Shown here: positions 52,055-62,577 of the stretch, piece by piece | Layout of the letters: each line of letters starts with the position of its first letter | Numbering within the stretch: the stretch's first letter is position 1 | Translations under genes and position numbers: made by a program | The notes under the pieces: generated by a model | The model's input: the letters and a program-made list of their open reading frames with translations, nothing else | Database searches by the model: none | Told to the model about the DNA's origin: nothing | Source of the DNA: Marinobacter salexigens | GTDB lineage: Bacteria > Pseudomonadota > Gammaproteobacteria > Pseudomonadales > Oleiphilaceae | DNA: 64,000 nt | Direction of reading: 5' to 3' | Assembly: GCF_018860765.1 (NCBI RefSeq) | Contig: NZ_JAHKPV010000001.1 | Coordinates: 485,594 to 549,593, forward strand

Positions 52055-54100
52055 TCAGGCCGCTTCGTCTGTGATGCCAGTCTGCTTCAACAAGGCATCC
52101 ACCTGCGGCTCGCGGCCTCGGAAGGCTTTGAATAGTTCCATTGGCTCCTGAGACCCGCCTTTCTCCAGAATGTTCTGCAAGAACGCCCGGCCGGTTTCCT
52201 GATCAAAGATGCCGTTTTCCTCAAACAACGAGAAAGCATCTGCAGCCAGCACTTCCGCCCATTTGTAGCTGTAATAACCCGCAGCGTATCCGCCAGCGAA
52301 GATGTGGGAGAAGGCGTTCGGAAAACGGTTGAATTCCGGTCCTTCCACTACCGCTATCTCCTCACGCACTTTGCGGTGCATGTGCAGCGGATTGGTAGGC
52401 GCTTCTTCGGTGAACTCCGCATGGAGGCGGAAATCGAACAAGGAGAACTCCAACTGTCTCACCATAGCCATGCCTGACTGGAAGTTCTTGGCCGCCAGCA
52501 GTTTCTGCAACAGATCTTCCGGTAAGGGCTCCCCAGTTTCGTGGTGGCTGGCAATCAACGCTAAAGAATCTGGGCTCCAGCACCAGTTTTCCAGAAACTG
52601 ACTGGGCAGCTCTACCGCATCCCAGGCGACGCCGTTGATGCCGGACACGTCCATGACTTCCACCTGAGTGAGCATGTGGTGCAGGCCGTGGCCGAATTCG
52701 TGGAACAGGGTGGTTACTTCGTCGTGGGTGAGCAACGACGGTTTGCCATTCACCGGTGGCGTGAAGTTGCACGTAAGGAAAGCCACTGGCAGTTGCAGTG
52801 TGCCACGCTGGTCGCGCCAGCGTACCCGACAATCGGCCATCCAGGCACCACCACGCTTGCCTTGACGGGCGAACAGGTCGAAGTAGAACCAGGCAATGGG
52901 CTCGCCGTTACGGCAGATGCAGTAGGCGGTGACGTCTTCGTGCCAGGTTTCTACATCTGGTTTGGCTTCAATCTGTATATCAAACAGCTTCTCAGCAACC
53001 CGGAACAAGCCAGGCACTACTTTATCCACAGGGAACCAGGGACGGAGTGTTTCGGGGGAGATGTCATAGCGCTGCTGGCGAAGCTTTTCGCTGTAGTAGC
53101 CAACGTCCCAGGCCTTCAGGTCATCCAGACCATGCTCGTTTTTGGCGAAGGCTTTGAGTTCAGCGTAGTCTTTTTCGGCAACCGGCTTGGACTTGGCGGC
53201 CAGTTCGTTAAGAAAGCCCAGAACTTCGCCGGTATCCCGGGCCATTTTCTTGGCCAGTGAGCGTTCGGCATAGTTGTTGAAGCCCAGCAGCTTGGCCAGC
53301 GCGTGGCGGCGCTTGAGGATTTCGGCCATTACCTGAGTGTTGTCCCAGTTTCCAGCGCCTGGCCCTACGTCTGAAGCGCGGGTAACAAAGGCTTCGTAGA
53401 CTTCGTGGCGCAGCTCACGGTTATCGCAATAGGTCATCACCGGAAAGAAGCTGGGGAAATCCAGAGTAATTACATAGCCATCCAGTTCTTTCTGGCTGGC
53501 CGCCTGCTTTGCGCCTTCGAGCGCGGATTCCGGAATACCCGACAGTTCTTCCACATCGGTGATGTGTTTAAACCAGTTTTGGGTGGCATCCAGGACATTG
53601 TCGCTGAAGCGGTTGGTGAGTTCCGACAGCTCACGGGAAAGGTCCGCATACTGCTTTTTCTGGTCGTCGGGCAGGTCGACGCCGCCAAGGTGGAAGTCGC
53701 GCAGGGTGTTATCCACAGCTTTGCGTTGGGCTTCGCTCAGTTCCCTGAAGTCATCCCGGGCGGCGAGCTTTTTGTAGGCTTCACACAAGGCTGAGTTCTG
53801 ACTGACTTCGGTGCTGTACTCGGTGAGCTTTTCCAAGCAATTCTTGTAGACCTTGCGCAAGTCGTCGTTGTTCATCACGCTGTTTAGGTGTGAGATGACG
53901 GACCAGGCGTTGCTCAGTTTGTTCTCAAGCGATTGCATGGGCTGAACCAGTGTGTCCCAGGTGGGGTCTTCATTCTGGGCCAGGCTGGCGATCTTCATGC
54001 GGTTTTCGCTGAGAATCTGGTCGATAGCCGTTTCCATGTGTTCGGTTCTCACATGGTCAAACCTCGGCAGCAAATCATCAGTCAGTAACGGATTGTTCAT
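52055..54100 (-). CDS. prlC: oligopeptidase A
   Basis: 681 residues, cytoplasmic M3 zinc metallopeptidase that degrades short peptides, including cleaved signal peptides. The zinc site is HEFGHGLHHM (HExxH), with the third ligand further on. ATG 54100 has AAGGGGA upstream; an extension to 54232 would run into the cloverleaf repeat. It is followed by yheV and lies opposite the carbonic anhydrase gene across that repeat. Confidence 0.95.
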   Translation of the reverse strand: MNNPLLTDDLLPRFDHVRTEHMETAIDQILSENRMKIASLAQNEDPTWDTLVQPMQSLENKLSNAWSVISHLNSVMNNDDLRKVYKNCLEKLTEYSTEVSQNSALCEAYKKLAARDDFRELSEAQRKAVDNTLRDFHLGGVDLPDDQKKQYADLSRELSELTNRFSDNVLDATQNWFKHITDVEELSGIPESALEGAKQAASQKELDGYVITLDFPSFFPVMTYCDNRELRHEVYEAFVTRASDVGPGAGNWDNTQVMAEILKRRHALAKLLGFNNYAERSLAKKMARDTGEVLGFLNELAAKSKPVAEKDYAELKAFAKNEHGLDDLKAWDVGYYSEKLRQQRYDISPETLRPWFPVDKVVPGLFRVAEKLFDIQIEAKPDVETWHEDVTAYCICRNGEPIAWFYFDLFARQGKRGGAWMADCRVRWRDQRGTLQLPVAFLTCNFTPPVNGKPSLLTHDEVTTLFHEFGHGLHHMLTQVEVMDVSGINGVAWDAVELPSQFLENWCWSPDSLALIASHHETGEPLPEDLLQKLLAAKNFQSGMAMVRQLEFSLFDFRLHAEFTEEAPTNPLHMHRKVREEIAVVEGPEFNRFPNAFSHIFAGGYAAGYYSYKWAEVLAADAFSLFEENGIFDQETGRAFLQNILEKGGSQEPMELFKAFRGREPQVDALLKQTGITDEAA

Positions 54101-54178
54101 GGATCCCCTTCTCAGCAACGAGTTGGTAAAGTAGCGTGACATAGGCAACGCAATACTGTTGGTCCCGGGAGTGGAGTC

Positions 54179-54357
54179 CGGAGGAAGGGCCTTCCCAAAA
54201 CCGTACGGAGCCATGGGTAAAGTGCAAAGCACTTCACGGGCAAGCCATGGACGGCTTGCCCAGGACCTTTGGCGTGACGCAGGAGCGTTAGCGCCAAAGG
54301 GCGGAGCCGAGCCTACATGGAGTATTTACGGCGTGTTTTGGAAAGGCCCTTCCTCCG
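54179..54357. repeat. 179-bp cloverleaf-like palindromic element
   Basis: 23-bp terminal inverted repeats (54179-54201 and 54335-54357, one mismatch; outer sequence CGGAGGAAGGGCC) enclose three hairpins: GTAAAGTGC/GCACTTCAC (54217-54237), GGGCAAGCC/GGCTTGCCC (54238-54261) and CCTTTGGCG/CGCCAAAGG (54266-54300). It is non-coding and fills most of the gap between prlC and the carbonic anhydrase gene. It could be a short non-autonomous mobile element or a structured RNA. Confidence 0.75.
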
Positions 54358-54401
54358 AGCGACCCAGACTCGGGGAATAATCTCATCTACGAGTATATGT
54401 A

Positions 54402-54938
54402 ATGACGAATATACGTTCTCACAAGGGTATCACGCCAAATTTAGGGGAGCGCACTTTGGTGGACCCCAGTGCGGTAGTGATCGGCGATGTTAAAACCGGA
54501 AACGATTGCTCCATCTGGCCGATGACCGTGGTGCGAGGTGATATGCACAGGATCCGCATTGGCGACCGTTGCAGTATTCAGGACGGCTCGGTGCTTCACA
54601 TCACCCATGCCAGTGATTTTAACCCGGGTGGCCATCCGCTTACGCTGGGCGACGATGTGACCGTCGGGCACAAGGCTTTGCTGCATGGCTGCACCATTGG
54701 TAGCCGTGTGCTGGTGGGCATGGGCTGCATCATTATGGATGGCGCAGTGGTGGAGGATGAGGTGATTGTCGCAGCGGGCTGTTTGGTGCCGCCGGGTAAA
54801 ACACTGGAATCCGGGCACCTTTATGTTGGCTCGCCGTGCAAGAAGGCGCGGGCTTTGACCGATAAGGAGCGCACGTTTTTTGCGTACACGGCGGCCAACT
54901 ATGTGAAACTCAAGGATGAGTATCTGGCCGAGGCTTAG
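54402..54938 (+). CDS. yrdA: gamma-class carbonic anhydrase-like protein YrdA
   Basis: 178 residues of left-handed beta-helix made of hexapeptide repeats. The zinc histidines are in the GHKALLHGC and LHITHA segments, as in gamma carbonic anhydrases. The activity of YrdA itself is not well established. It lies close to prlC, as in P. aeruginosa (PA0066/PA0067), but here is divergent, and the palindromic element stands between. It overlaps the convergent PA4642-like gene by 4 bp. Confidence 0.92.
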   Translation: MTNIRSHKGITPNLGERTLVDPSAVVIGDVKTGNDCSIWPMTVVRGDMHRIRIGDRCSIQDGSVLHITHASDFNPGGHPLTLGDDVTVGHKALLHGCTIGSRVLVGMGCIIMDGAVVEDEVIVAAGCLVPPGKTLESGHLYVGSPCKKARALTDKERTFFAYTAANYVKLKDEYLAEA

Positions 54939-55246
54939 TGCTCAGTCGCTGCGGTCTTTTTCGCACCCGCCTGTTCCAGCGCCCGGGCGTAGTCTGCGCC
55001 TTTGCGGTGCTGGGATACGTGATCCAGAAAGGTCTCACCGGCCTCGTCAATGGCGTTTAGATCACCACCGGCTTCTACGAAGAAACCCACAAAGCGTTCA
55101 AAATCCTCTGCTCTCATGGCTCTGTATGCGTTCAGCAGGGCCGTGTAGTCAGATCCTTCTTCTTTGGGGTCGCTTGGCAGGTGGCTTTTTACGCGCTCGT
55201 CGCTCCACTCTTCATCAAGAACCTTGGGTTTATCAGGGCCGCTCAT
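54935..55246 (-). CDS. PA4642-like hypothetical protein
   Basis: 103 residues, acidic, starting MSGPDKPKVLDEEWSDERVK and with RAMRAEDFERFVGFFVEAGGDLN, which match the small PA4642 family. It has an ankyrin-like tail (NAIDEAGETFLDHVSQHRKG). I place the start at 55246 as upstream codons lie in the motB 3' gap. It is 22 bp downstream of motB and probably co-transcribed. Function unknown. Confidence 0.85.
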   Translation of the reverse strand: MSGPDKPKVLDEEWSDERVKSHLPSDPKEEGSDYTALLNAYRAMRAEDFERFVGFFVEAGGDLNAIDEAGETFLDHVSQHRKGADYARALEQAGAKKTAATEH

Positions 55247-55268
55247 ATTTTCTCTCCTATGTTTGTGC

Positions 55269-56102
55269 TCAAGGCCGGATTTCCACGGGCAAATCGCTGG
55301 TTGAGACGGATTCGTCACACTTGGGATCACGTATGGCAATTTCTACCCGGCGGTTCAATGCACGGTTTTCAGCCGTATCATTCGGGGCAAGCGGGTTGGT
55401 TTCAGCACGGCCAGCGGCGACAACTCGCTCGGCGGGTACCTGCCGGCTCAAAACCAATTCGTGTACCACAGAGACTGCACGGGCAGCAGAAAGGTCCCAA
55501 TTGGAACGGTAACGGCTACTGGATATAGGCCTATCGTCGGTGTAGCCAGAAACCAATACATCTCCGGTGCACCCCGACAACACGCCAACCACTCGCTCAA
55601 TAATGGGAATCATCTCCGGTTTTATTGCGGCCTCTCCAGATCGGAAGGCTGCTTCTTCCGAGAACCGGATAACCACTTTATTTTTATCGTAATTGACACT
55701 CAAAGCCCCGGACGCCACTTCGTTTTCCAGCTCGCGGATCATGTTGCTGGCTAGATCTATAACGCCACCGGAAATAACCGTGGTTGTGGAATCCGGCGCA
55801 CGCTCGTCGATAAATTCAGGTTCTCGGGTTTGGGACTCTGTGGGCTCTGGCAGTGATACGGTATCCGATTCCACCAGAGTAATCGGCGAGCCGCCTATGT
55901 CGTCACTCAACACATTGGCAGAACCGAACGCCACGGACATGGAATTGGCCATGGCTTTGTATTTTTCGATATCCATTTCCGCAAACGACAGCAGCAGAAT
56001 AAAAAACGTTAACAGCAGCGTGGCAAGATCGGCAAAAGTAACAATCCACGCAGGTGTTTGGTTTTTCTGCCGAGGCTTTCTGGCGTTCCGGATAGTTTGC
56101 AA
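55269..56102 (-). CDS. motB: flagellar stator protein MotB/PomB
   Basis: 277 residues. One N-terminal membrane helix (about 20-42) carries the ion-binding Asp25 (TPAWIVTFAD); the plug and the OmpA-like peptidoglycan-binding domain follow (SGYTDDRPISSSRYRSNW). The sequence around the aspartate and the SFAEMDIEKYKAMA segment resemble PomB, so sodium may be the coupling ion. It works with the MotA-like protein encoded 4 bp upstream. No flagellar genes are near, so this is one stator set of the cell. Confidence 0.92.
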   Translation of the reverse strand: MQTIRNARKPRQKNQTPAWIVTFADLATLLLTFFILLLSFAEMDIEKYKAMANSMSVAFGSANVLSDDIGGSPITLVESDTVSLPEPTESQTREPEFIDERAPDSTTTVISGGVIDLASNMIRELENEVASGALSVNYDKNKVVIRFSEEAAFRSGEAAIKPEMIPIIERVVGVLSGCTGDVLVSGYTDDRPISSSRYRSNWDLSAARAVSVVHELVLSRQVPAERVVAAGRAETNPLAPNDTAENRALNRRVEIAIRDPKCDESVSTSDLPVEIRP

Positions 56103-56106
56103 AACC

Positions 56107-56880
56107 TCAGACCTCCCGCTCCGGTGCCAGCCCTTTGCGGTGCTCCGGCGTCACAAATGACGATAGCATTTCGGTCATCACTCTTGGGTTCTCGCCACGC
56201 ATGATGTTACGCATGGAGGTGATGATCAAAATTTGATTGCGGCTTTCATCTTCCGCCTTGAGCTGAAGCTTGTCCGCCAGTGGCAGAGCAATCAGTTGAG
56301 CGATGAAAGCGCCGTATAGCGTTGTAAGCAAAGCCACGGCCATAGCTGGGCCGATGGATGAGGGGTCATCCAACGAATTGAGCATTTGCACCAACCCTAC
56401 CAAAGTACCCAGCATACCTATAGCTGGCGCGGATTCACCAATGCCCCTAAATACCCGTTCCGCTACTTCGTAGCGTTCTGCCGTTTGCTGGGACTCTTGG
56501 GCCAGAGCCTCTTCCACCAGTTCAGGCGGGTGGCCATCCACACACAGGTTGATGGCTTTTTGCAGAAATTCATTTTTGGTGCTGTGGTTTTCTAGGCCCA
56601 AAATACCTTCTTTGCGTACGACCAGAGCCAGTGCACCTGCCTCGCGAATCAGTTCTGTTGGTCGTTCGACCTTATCGGTAAACGCCGCACTCATGGCTAA
56701 ACGAAAAGCACTCATTACCGAGGACATGCGGAACTTTACGAGTGTGACCGCGAAGGTGCCACCCACAACAATTGCCAAACCCGGCAGATTTAGGAAGGTG
56801 AGAAGCGAGGCGTTTGCCAGCATCGCCAGAATCACAATCAAAATACCGGCAACAAGCCCTACTAGGGTGAAAATGTCCAT
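56107..56880 (-). CDS. motA: flagellar stator protein MotA/PomA
   Basis: 257 residues, four membrane segments, cytoplasmic loop of about 100 residues between helices 2 and 3 with the charged rotor-contact region (RPTELIREAGAL). PomA-like start MDIFTLVGLVAGILIVI. With MotB it forms the ion channel that drives the flagellar motor. AAGGA precedes ATG 56880. It lies after aroE with 81 bp between and may have its own promoter. Confidence 0.93.
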   Translation of the reverse strand: MDIFTLVGLVAGILIVILAMLANASLLTFLNLPGLAIVVGGTFAVTLVKFRMSSVMSAFRLAMSAAFTDKVERPTELIREAGALALVVRKEGILGLENHSTKNEFLQKAINLCVDGHPPELVEEALAQESQQTAERYEVAERVFRGIGESAPAIGMLGTLVGLVQMLNSLDDPSSIGPAMAVALLTTLYGAFIAQLIALPLADKLQLKAEDESRNQILIITSMRNIMRGENPRVMTEMLSSFVTPEHRKGLAPEREV

Positions 56881-56961
56881 GCACAGTCCTTAGCGGATAG
56901 CCCTTTTAGATAACCCTTACGGGGTGCTGTTTCTAAAACACGCCCGATGCGGTGCCGTCGA

Positions 56962-57789
56962 TCAATCGTTGCGTAAGGCATCAATAACCGACGCGGTGTT
57001 TGGCTGAACGCCCCGCCACACACGGAAGGCTTCTGCAGCCTGTTCAATTAACATGCCCAAACCATCAAGTACACGAACGGCGCCATTATCCAGAGCCCAC
57101 TGATTGAAGGTGGTTGTCTGCAAAGAATACATCATGTCGTAAACAACTGTGTCAGCGCCGATCACACTTGTGCGAAGTGGCGGCAGATCGCCCTGCAAGC
57201 TGGCGCTGGTGCCGTTGATAATGATATCGAACGGCTGATCTGGTGCTTCAAATCCGCACGCGCTCAGAGCTGTGGCATCGGCGTCGTCTGCAAACAGTGT
57301 AGTCAGCGCTTCGGCTTTGGCCACTGTACGGTTTGCGATAGTCAGGCTGACTGGATGTTGTTCAAGTATGGGCCCGAGCACACCACGCACGGCTCCGCCA
57401 GCACCCAGAATTAATACTCGTGCGCCATTGAGCTGCACGCCATGGTTGGCTGTGAGATCCTGCACCAGCCCTTTGCCGTCGGTATTGTCAGCGACCAGTT
57501 GGCCTTGATTGTCTTGAAACAGCGTATTGGAGGCACCCGCTTTTTCGGCTCTGGCTGTTCGGCTATCCGCCAGTGCCCATGCCTGCTCCTTGAAGGGCAC
57601 AGTTACGTTCAGACCCTTTCCGCCAGCCTCAAAAAACTGTCGAACCGTCCCAACGAAATCTTCCAGAGGCGCTTGAATGGCTGTGTACTCAACCGGCTCA
57701 CCGGTTTGCTTTGCAAACAGGCTGTGAATTCTAGGTGATTTACTGTGGTTTATCGGGTGACCAACCACCGCATATAACTCATTACTCAT
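56962..57789 (-). CDS. aroE: shikimate dehydrogenase
   Basis: 275 residues, NADPH-dependent step of the shikimate pathway (3-dehydroshikimate to shikimate). The substrate pocket [11 protein letters not shown] and the catalytic lysine/aspartate region NVTVPFKEQ are present, as is GAGGAVRG for NADPH. I prefer ATG 57789 over a TTG two codons upstream. It follows hemF by 12 bp, so the two are one transcription unit, as in P. aeruginosa. Confidence 0.96.
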   Translation of the reverse strand: MSNELYAVVGHPINHSKSPRIHSLFAKQTGEPVEYTAIQAPLEDFVGTVRQFFEAGGKGLNVTVPFKEQAWALADSRTARAEKAGASNTLFQDNQGQLVADNTDGKGLVQDLTANHGVQLNGARVLILGAGGAVRGVLGPILEQHPVSLTIANRTVAKAEALTTLFADDADATALSACGFEAPDQPFDIIINGTSASLQGDLPPLRTSVIGADTVVYDMMYSLQTTTFNQWALDNGAVRVLDGLGMLIEQAAEAFRVWRGVQPNTASVIDALRND

Positions 57790-57801
57790 TAACAACCCCG
57801 T

Positions 57802-59309
<1,508 letters not shown>

Positions 59310-59353
59310 GATGATGTTGTCAGACCATAACGGAATTGATCATCACACTGGGT

Positions 59354-60475
59354 TCAGGCGATTTTCTGGAAGCCTCCGGGGACAGAGCTCACCAACCCTT
59401 CAAGTTCGAGAAGCAGAAGAGATTGGACAAGCTGGTCGGCCGGGAGACCGGTTGCCGAACACAGTGCATCGGTTGATTGGGGATCATACCCTAATGCCTC
59501 AAACACCGCGATTTCCCGGCTGTCCAGAGCGTCCGTTGGGCTGGCTGCTTTTTGCGTCTGGTGCCCGGCCGCCAGTGACCAAGCACAGCCAAGCTCTTCC
59601 AAAATGTCGTCTACTTGATCAACCAAGCGGGCGCCCTGTTTGATAAGGTGATGGCAGCCTCGCGCCACAGGGCTATGAATTGACCCGGGAATAGCAAACA
59701 CCTCTCGCCCCTGTTCCAACGCAAGGCGGGCTGTAATCAGGGAGCCACTTTTGAGCCCTGCCTCAACGACCAATATGCCGCGGCTCAGGCCACTGATAAT
59801 ACGATTGCGCTGGGGAAAGTGGGCAGCTCTTGCAGGCGTGCCGGGCGGGTACTCAGAGACCATGAGTCCATTGGCGATAACACGCTCGCCAAGTCGGCGG
59901 TGCTGGTTGGGGTATATTCGGTCAAGCCCGCATCCAATAACGGCAATGGTTGCATGCCCGGCATCCAAGGCCCCAGCATGGGCCGCCCCATCAACTCCCA
60001 GAGCCAGACCGCTGGTGACCAGCAAGCCTCGTTCGCCAAGCTCGGCTGCAAAGCGGCGCGCGTGATCAAGCCCAGCAGGCGTGGCGTTGCGGCTGCCGAT
60101 TATACCGATCTGCTCGCTACACAATAAACGTGCATCACCCCGGGTATACAACACCAAAGGGGCATCGTGGATGTGCCTCAGCGCCTCCGGATAACCAGCG
60201 CTTTGCCAAGTTACGATATCAATGCCATGCCGCTCACAGTCCAACAAAGCTTGCCGAGCCGTGGTTACCGCCGCATGGGTTTCATCACGCTTCTGCCATG
60301 CCAGAATTGCCGCTATTGCTTCAGCGTGCAAGCCCAGAGCACGGAGGGTGGCGGCGTTTTTTGTAAGAAGATCGGTAAGATCGGGAATTGTTGCGAGAAG
60401 AGCTCGCCGACGGGTACGCCCGAATTTAGGCAAACAGGTAAGAAAAAGCCACTGCGCAGAAAGGGAGGAAAGCAC
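59354..60475 (-). CDS. dprA: DNA-processing protein DprA
   Basis: 373 residues. DprA protects incoming single-stranded DNA and loads RecA during transformation. The Rossmann core has GIIGSRNATPAG, SGLALGVDGAAH and VIGCGLDRIYP; NRIISGLSRGILVVEA is the dimer region. A C-terminal winged-helix domain (SREIAVFEALGY) follows. It starts with GTG at 60475. It follows the LysM gene and a terminator; dprA may thus be read through or use its own promoter. Confidence 0.95.
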   Translation of the reverse strand: MLSSLSAQWLFLTCLPKFGRTRRRALLATIPDLTDLLTKNAATLRALGLHAEAIAAILAWQKRDETHAAVTTARQALLDCERHGIDIVTWQSAGYPEALRHIHDAPLVLYTRGDARLLCSEQIGIIGSRNATPAGLDHARRFAAELGERGLLVTSGLALGVDGAAHAGALDAGHATIAVIGCGLDRIYPNQHRRLGERVIANGLMVSEYPPGTPARAAHFPQRNRIISGLSRGILVVEAGLKSGSLITARLALEQGREVFAIPGSIHSPVARGCHHLIKQGARLVDQVDDILEELGCAWSLAAGHQTQKAASPTDALDSREIAVFEALGYDPQSTDALCSATGLPADQLVQSLLLLELEGLVSSVPGGFQKIA

Positions 60476-60496
60476 GACATCATCCTTGAAAACAAC

Positions 60497-60523
60497 AAAG
60501 CCGGGCCTTCCTGGCCCGGCTTT
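60497..60523 (-). terminator. intrinsic terminator after the LysM gene
   Basis: An 11-bp GC-rich stem (AAAGCCGGGCC/GGCCCGGCTTT) around a 5-nt loop, followed on the minus strand by GTTGTTTTC. It lies between the LysM stop (60543) and the dprA GTG (60475), so it reduces or ends read-through into dprA. Confidence 0.75.
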
Positions 60524-60542
60524 TGATTAACCGGTTAAGAGA

Positions 60543-61562
60543 CTATGGGTTAGTAACTTTGTCGCCCACAGACAACGGACGCGTTGCTTGCAGAACCAGC
60601 CCGTAGCTCATTTTTTCGTAAACCTGAAACACCATCAACAAACCGGCCCGCTCCGAGGGCAGCTCAACAGTTTCGTTGGTCACCGGGTCGCGAACGAAAT
60701 TACCGCTTTTGAGAACGGCCATTACGTTGCCAGCCTCCAGTCCTTCGCGAGTACCACGGCTAATGGCGACCACATCGAATTGACCAATTTGAGTAACACC
60801 GCCATCCACTGACATCATCCTGCCCTCAACCTCCTGCTTCGGAGCGCTGGGTACAAAGCTGGTGGTCAGGCGGCGATCTTCGTTAACCAGCAAACGGTCA
60901 CCAATACGCACTTCTTCGCTGGAGCGCGTGAGGTTTACGGTCAGAACATCGCCATCTTCGGAAGAAACGTTACCACGGGCAATGCTACGGGCCTCAAGAC
61001 CAAGAAACTCACCGGTGTCCGGATCGCGGAACTCCTTGCTTCGACGGAACACACCCACTTTATCTGCGGGCTTCTCGCCACGGGCATAAATTCTGTCGCC
61101 AGCACCGGTCACAATACGACCGTCAGCCCCTTCAAGAACGTACGGCGCCTTATTGATCAATTCGGGGCTGACAATGCGGGTGTCGGTCAGGAAGCTGCTG
61201 ATCGCATCAAGAGGAATAGCCGGGATGGGCGTCTCTATCCGCTCAGAGCGCACCTGCGGTGACAACTTCACCACACCGTTACTGTGCGCTACCTTGGTTA
61301 CGCGGGGCTGGCCGTCAATATAAACCAGAGCAAGGCGATCACCCGGGTAGATTAAGTGTGGATTGGCAACCTGCGGATTTACGTGCCAAATTTCTGGCCA
61401 ATACCACGGATCATTCAAAAACCGCCCTGATATATCCCAGAGGGTGTCACCCTTCACAACAGTGTAACGCTCAGGATGATCAGACCGCAGTTCGGGTGCA
61501 GCATGAGCCCAGGAGGTGAATAGCAGCGTAGTGGCTGCCAGAGCGTACAGCAGTTTCCTCAT
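60543..61562 (-). CDS. LysM domain peptidoglycan-binding protein
   Basis: 339 residues with a signal peptide (cleavage after AHA, about residue 21) and an N-terminal LysM domain (about 31-80: YTVVKGDTLWDIS ... NPHLIYPGDRL). The rest is beta-rich, unassigned, and has conserved repeats on ARG/RIGDRLLVNED. It sits opposite def, as its homologue PA0020 does in P. aeruginosa. It probably binds the cell wall in the periplasm. Enzymatic activity is not indicated. Confidence 0.93.
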   Translation of the reverse strand: MRKLLYALAATTLLFTSWAHAAPELRSDHPERYTVVKGDTLWDISGRFLNDPWYWPEIWHVNPQVANPHLIYPGDRLALVYIDGQPRVTKVAHSNGVVKLSPQVRSERIETPIPAIPLDAISSFLTDTRIVSPELINKAPYVLEGADGRIVTGAGDRIYARGEKPADKVGVFRRSKEFRDPDTGEFLGLEARSIARGNVSSEDGDVLTVNLTRSSEEVRIGDRLLVNEDRRLTTSFVPSAPKQEVEGRMMSVDGGVTQIGQFDVVAISRGTREGLEAGNVMAVLKSGNFVRDPVTNETVELPSERAGLLMVFQVYEKMSYGLVLQATRPLSVGDKVTNP

Positions 61563-61971
61563 TGTCTAAGTCCTTGATCGCGTGCCTTGATTCTATGCAT
61601 TCTGGTAAGGATGCAGCCAGTTTTCTGCAGCTTATTACGTTGTTATGCAACTTACTATAGAAGATGTCTCGCGAATTGTGATGTTATCTTTTGTTCTTCC
61701 AGTAAATTCTATGCCATTTACGAAAGGTTTTGGCTATTGCCTGATCAGTTTGTACTCAATCAACTATTTGTTGGATAATGTACTGCAAACAGGCAAGGCA
61801 GCGCCAATATTAGTGTGAGGGGAACAATTTGCGCTCTTTACTGTCGCATTTCAGAGATCGCTTTCACACAGTTACAAAAGGCAACGTTAAAATTTCGCCC
61901 AAGCCGTTAGTCATTCAGAATGTCAGCCAAAATTCCTGACGTTCGTCATACAGGCCAAAAGTACGAGCACT
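61563..61971. other. intergenic region between divergent LysM and def genes
   Basis: 409 bp, AT-rich compared with its surroundings. It must carry the two divergent promoters. Short reading frames in it have no ribosome site or coding character. I see no RNA gene, repeat or clear operator. Confidence 0.6.
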
Positions 61972-62475
61972 ATGATACTAGATATTCTTGAATACCCGGA
62001 TCCCCGTCTTCGCACTATTGCCAAGCCGGTAGACGAACTGACAGACGCCGACCGCACACTGATCGACGACATGTTCGAGACCATGTACGATGCGCCCGGC
62101 ATTGGCTTGGCCGCCACACAGGTCAACGTGCACAAGCAAATCATTGTTATGGATTTGTCCGAGGACAAAAGCGAGCCACGGGTATTTATCAACCCGCAGG
62201 TTGAAGTCCTCGATGGTGAGCGCGAAGCCATGCAAGAAGGTTGTCTCTCGGTGCCCGGATTTTATGAGGACGTCGAGCGGGTGGAACACTGTATTATTCG
62301 CGCTCTGGACCGCGATGGGAAGCCGTTTGAACTCGAAGCTCGGGGCCTTTTGGCGGTGTGTATCCAACATGAGATGGACCACTTGAATGGCAAATTATTC
62401 GTGGATTACCTGAGCAACCTCAAGCGCAACCGTATTCGCAAGAAGCTTGAGAAACAGCACAAGCAGAGCGCGTAA
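61972..62475 (+). CDS. def: peptide deformylase
   Basis: 167 residues, metal-dependent enzyme that removes the formyl group from nascent proteins. The three motifs are intact: [16 protein letters not shown] and QHEMDH. It is divergent from the LysM gene and precedes fmt, the enzyme that adds the formyl group. A hairpin with a U-run lies between def and fmt. Confidence 0.97.
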   Translation: MILDILEYPDPRLRTIAKPVDELTDADRTLIDDMFETMYDAPGIGLAATQVNVHKQIIVMDLSEDKSEPRVFINPQVEVLDGEREAMQEGCLSVPGFYEDVERVEHCIIRALDRDGKPFELEARGLLAVCIQHEMDHLNGKLFVDYLSNLKRNRIRKKLEKQHKQSA

Positions 62476-62525
62476 ACATTGCCTAGAAGGCGCGCGAAGA
62501 AATCACCGTCAGCTTAAAAGTATCG

Positions 62526-62548
62526 GACCGGGCAATGCCCGGTCTTTT
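62526..62548 (+). terminator. intrinsic terminator between def and fmt
   Basis: Perfect 8-bp stem GACCGGGC/GCCCGGTC with a 3-nt loop, then TTTTCG. It lies 50 bp after the def stop and about 30 bp before the fmt GTG, an arrangement that would weaken or separate their co-transcription. Confidence 0.7.
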
Positions 62549-62577
62549 CGTATTCAACGAAACAGAGACCCAACACC

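Noticed and set aside
54101-54232. 44-codon extension of prlC
   Set aside because: It would be encoded by the cloverleaf element. The family starts at the ATG at 54100.
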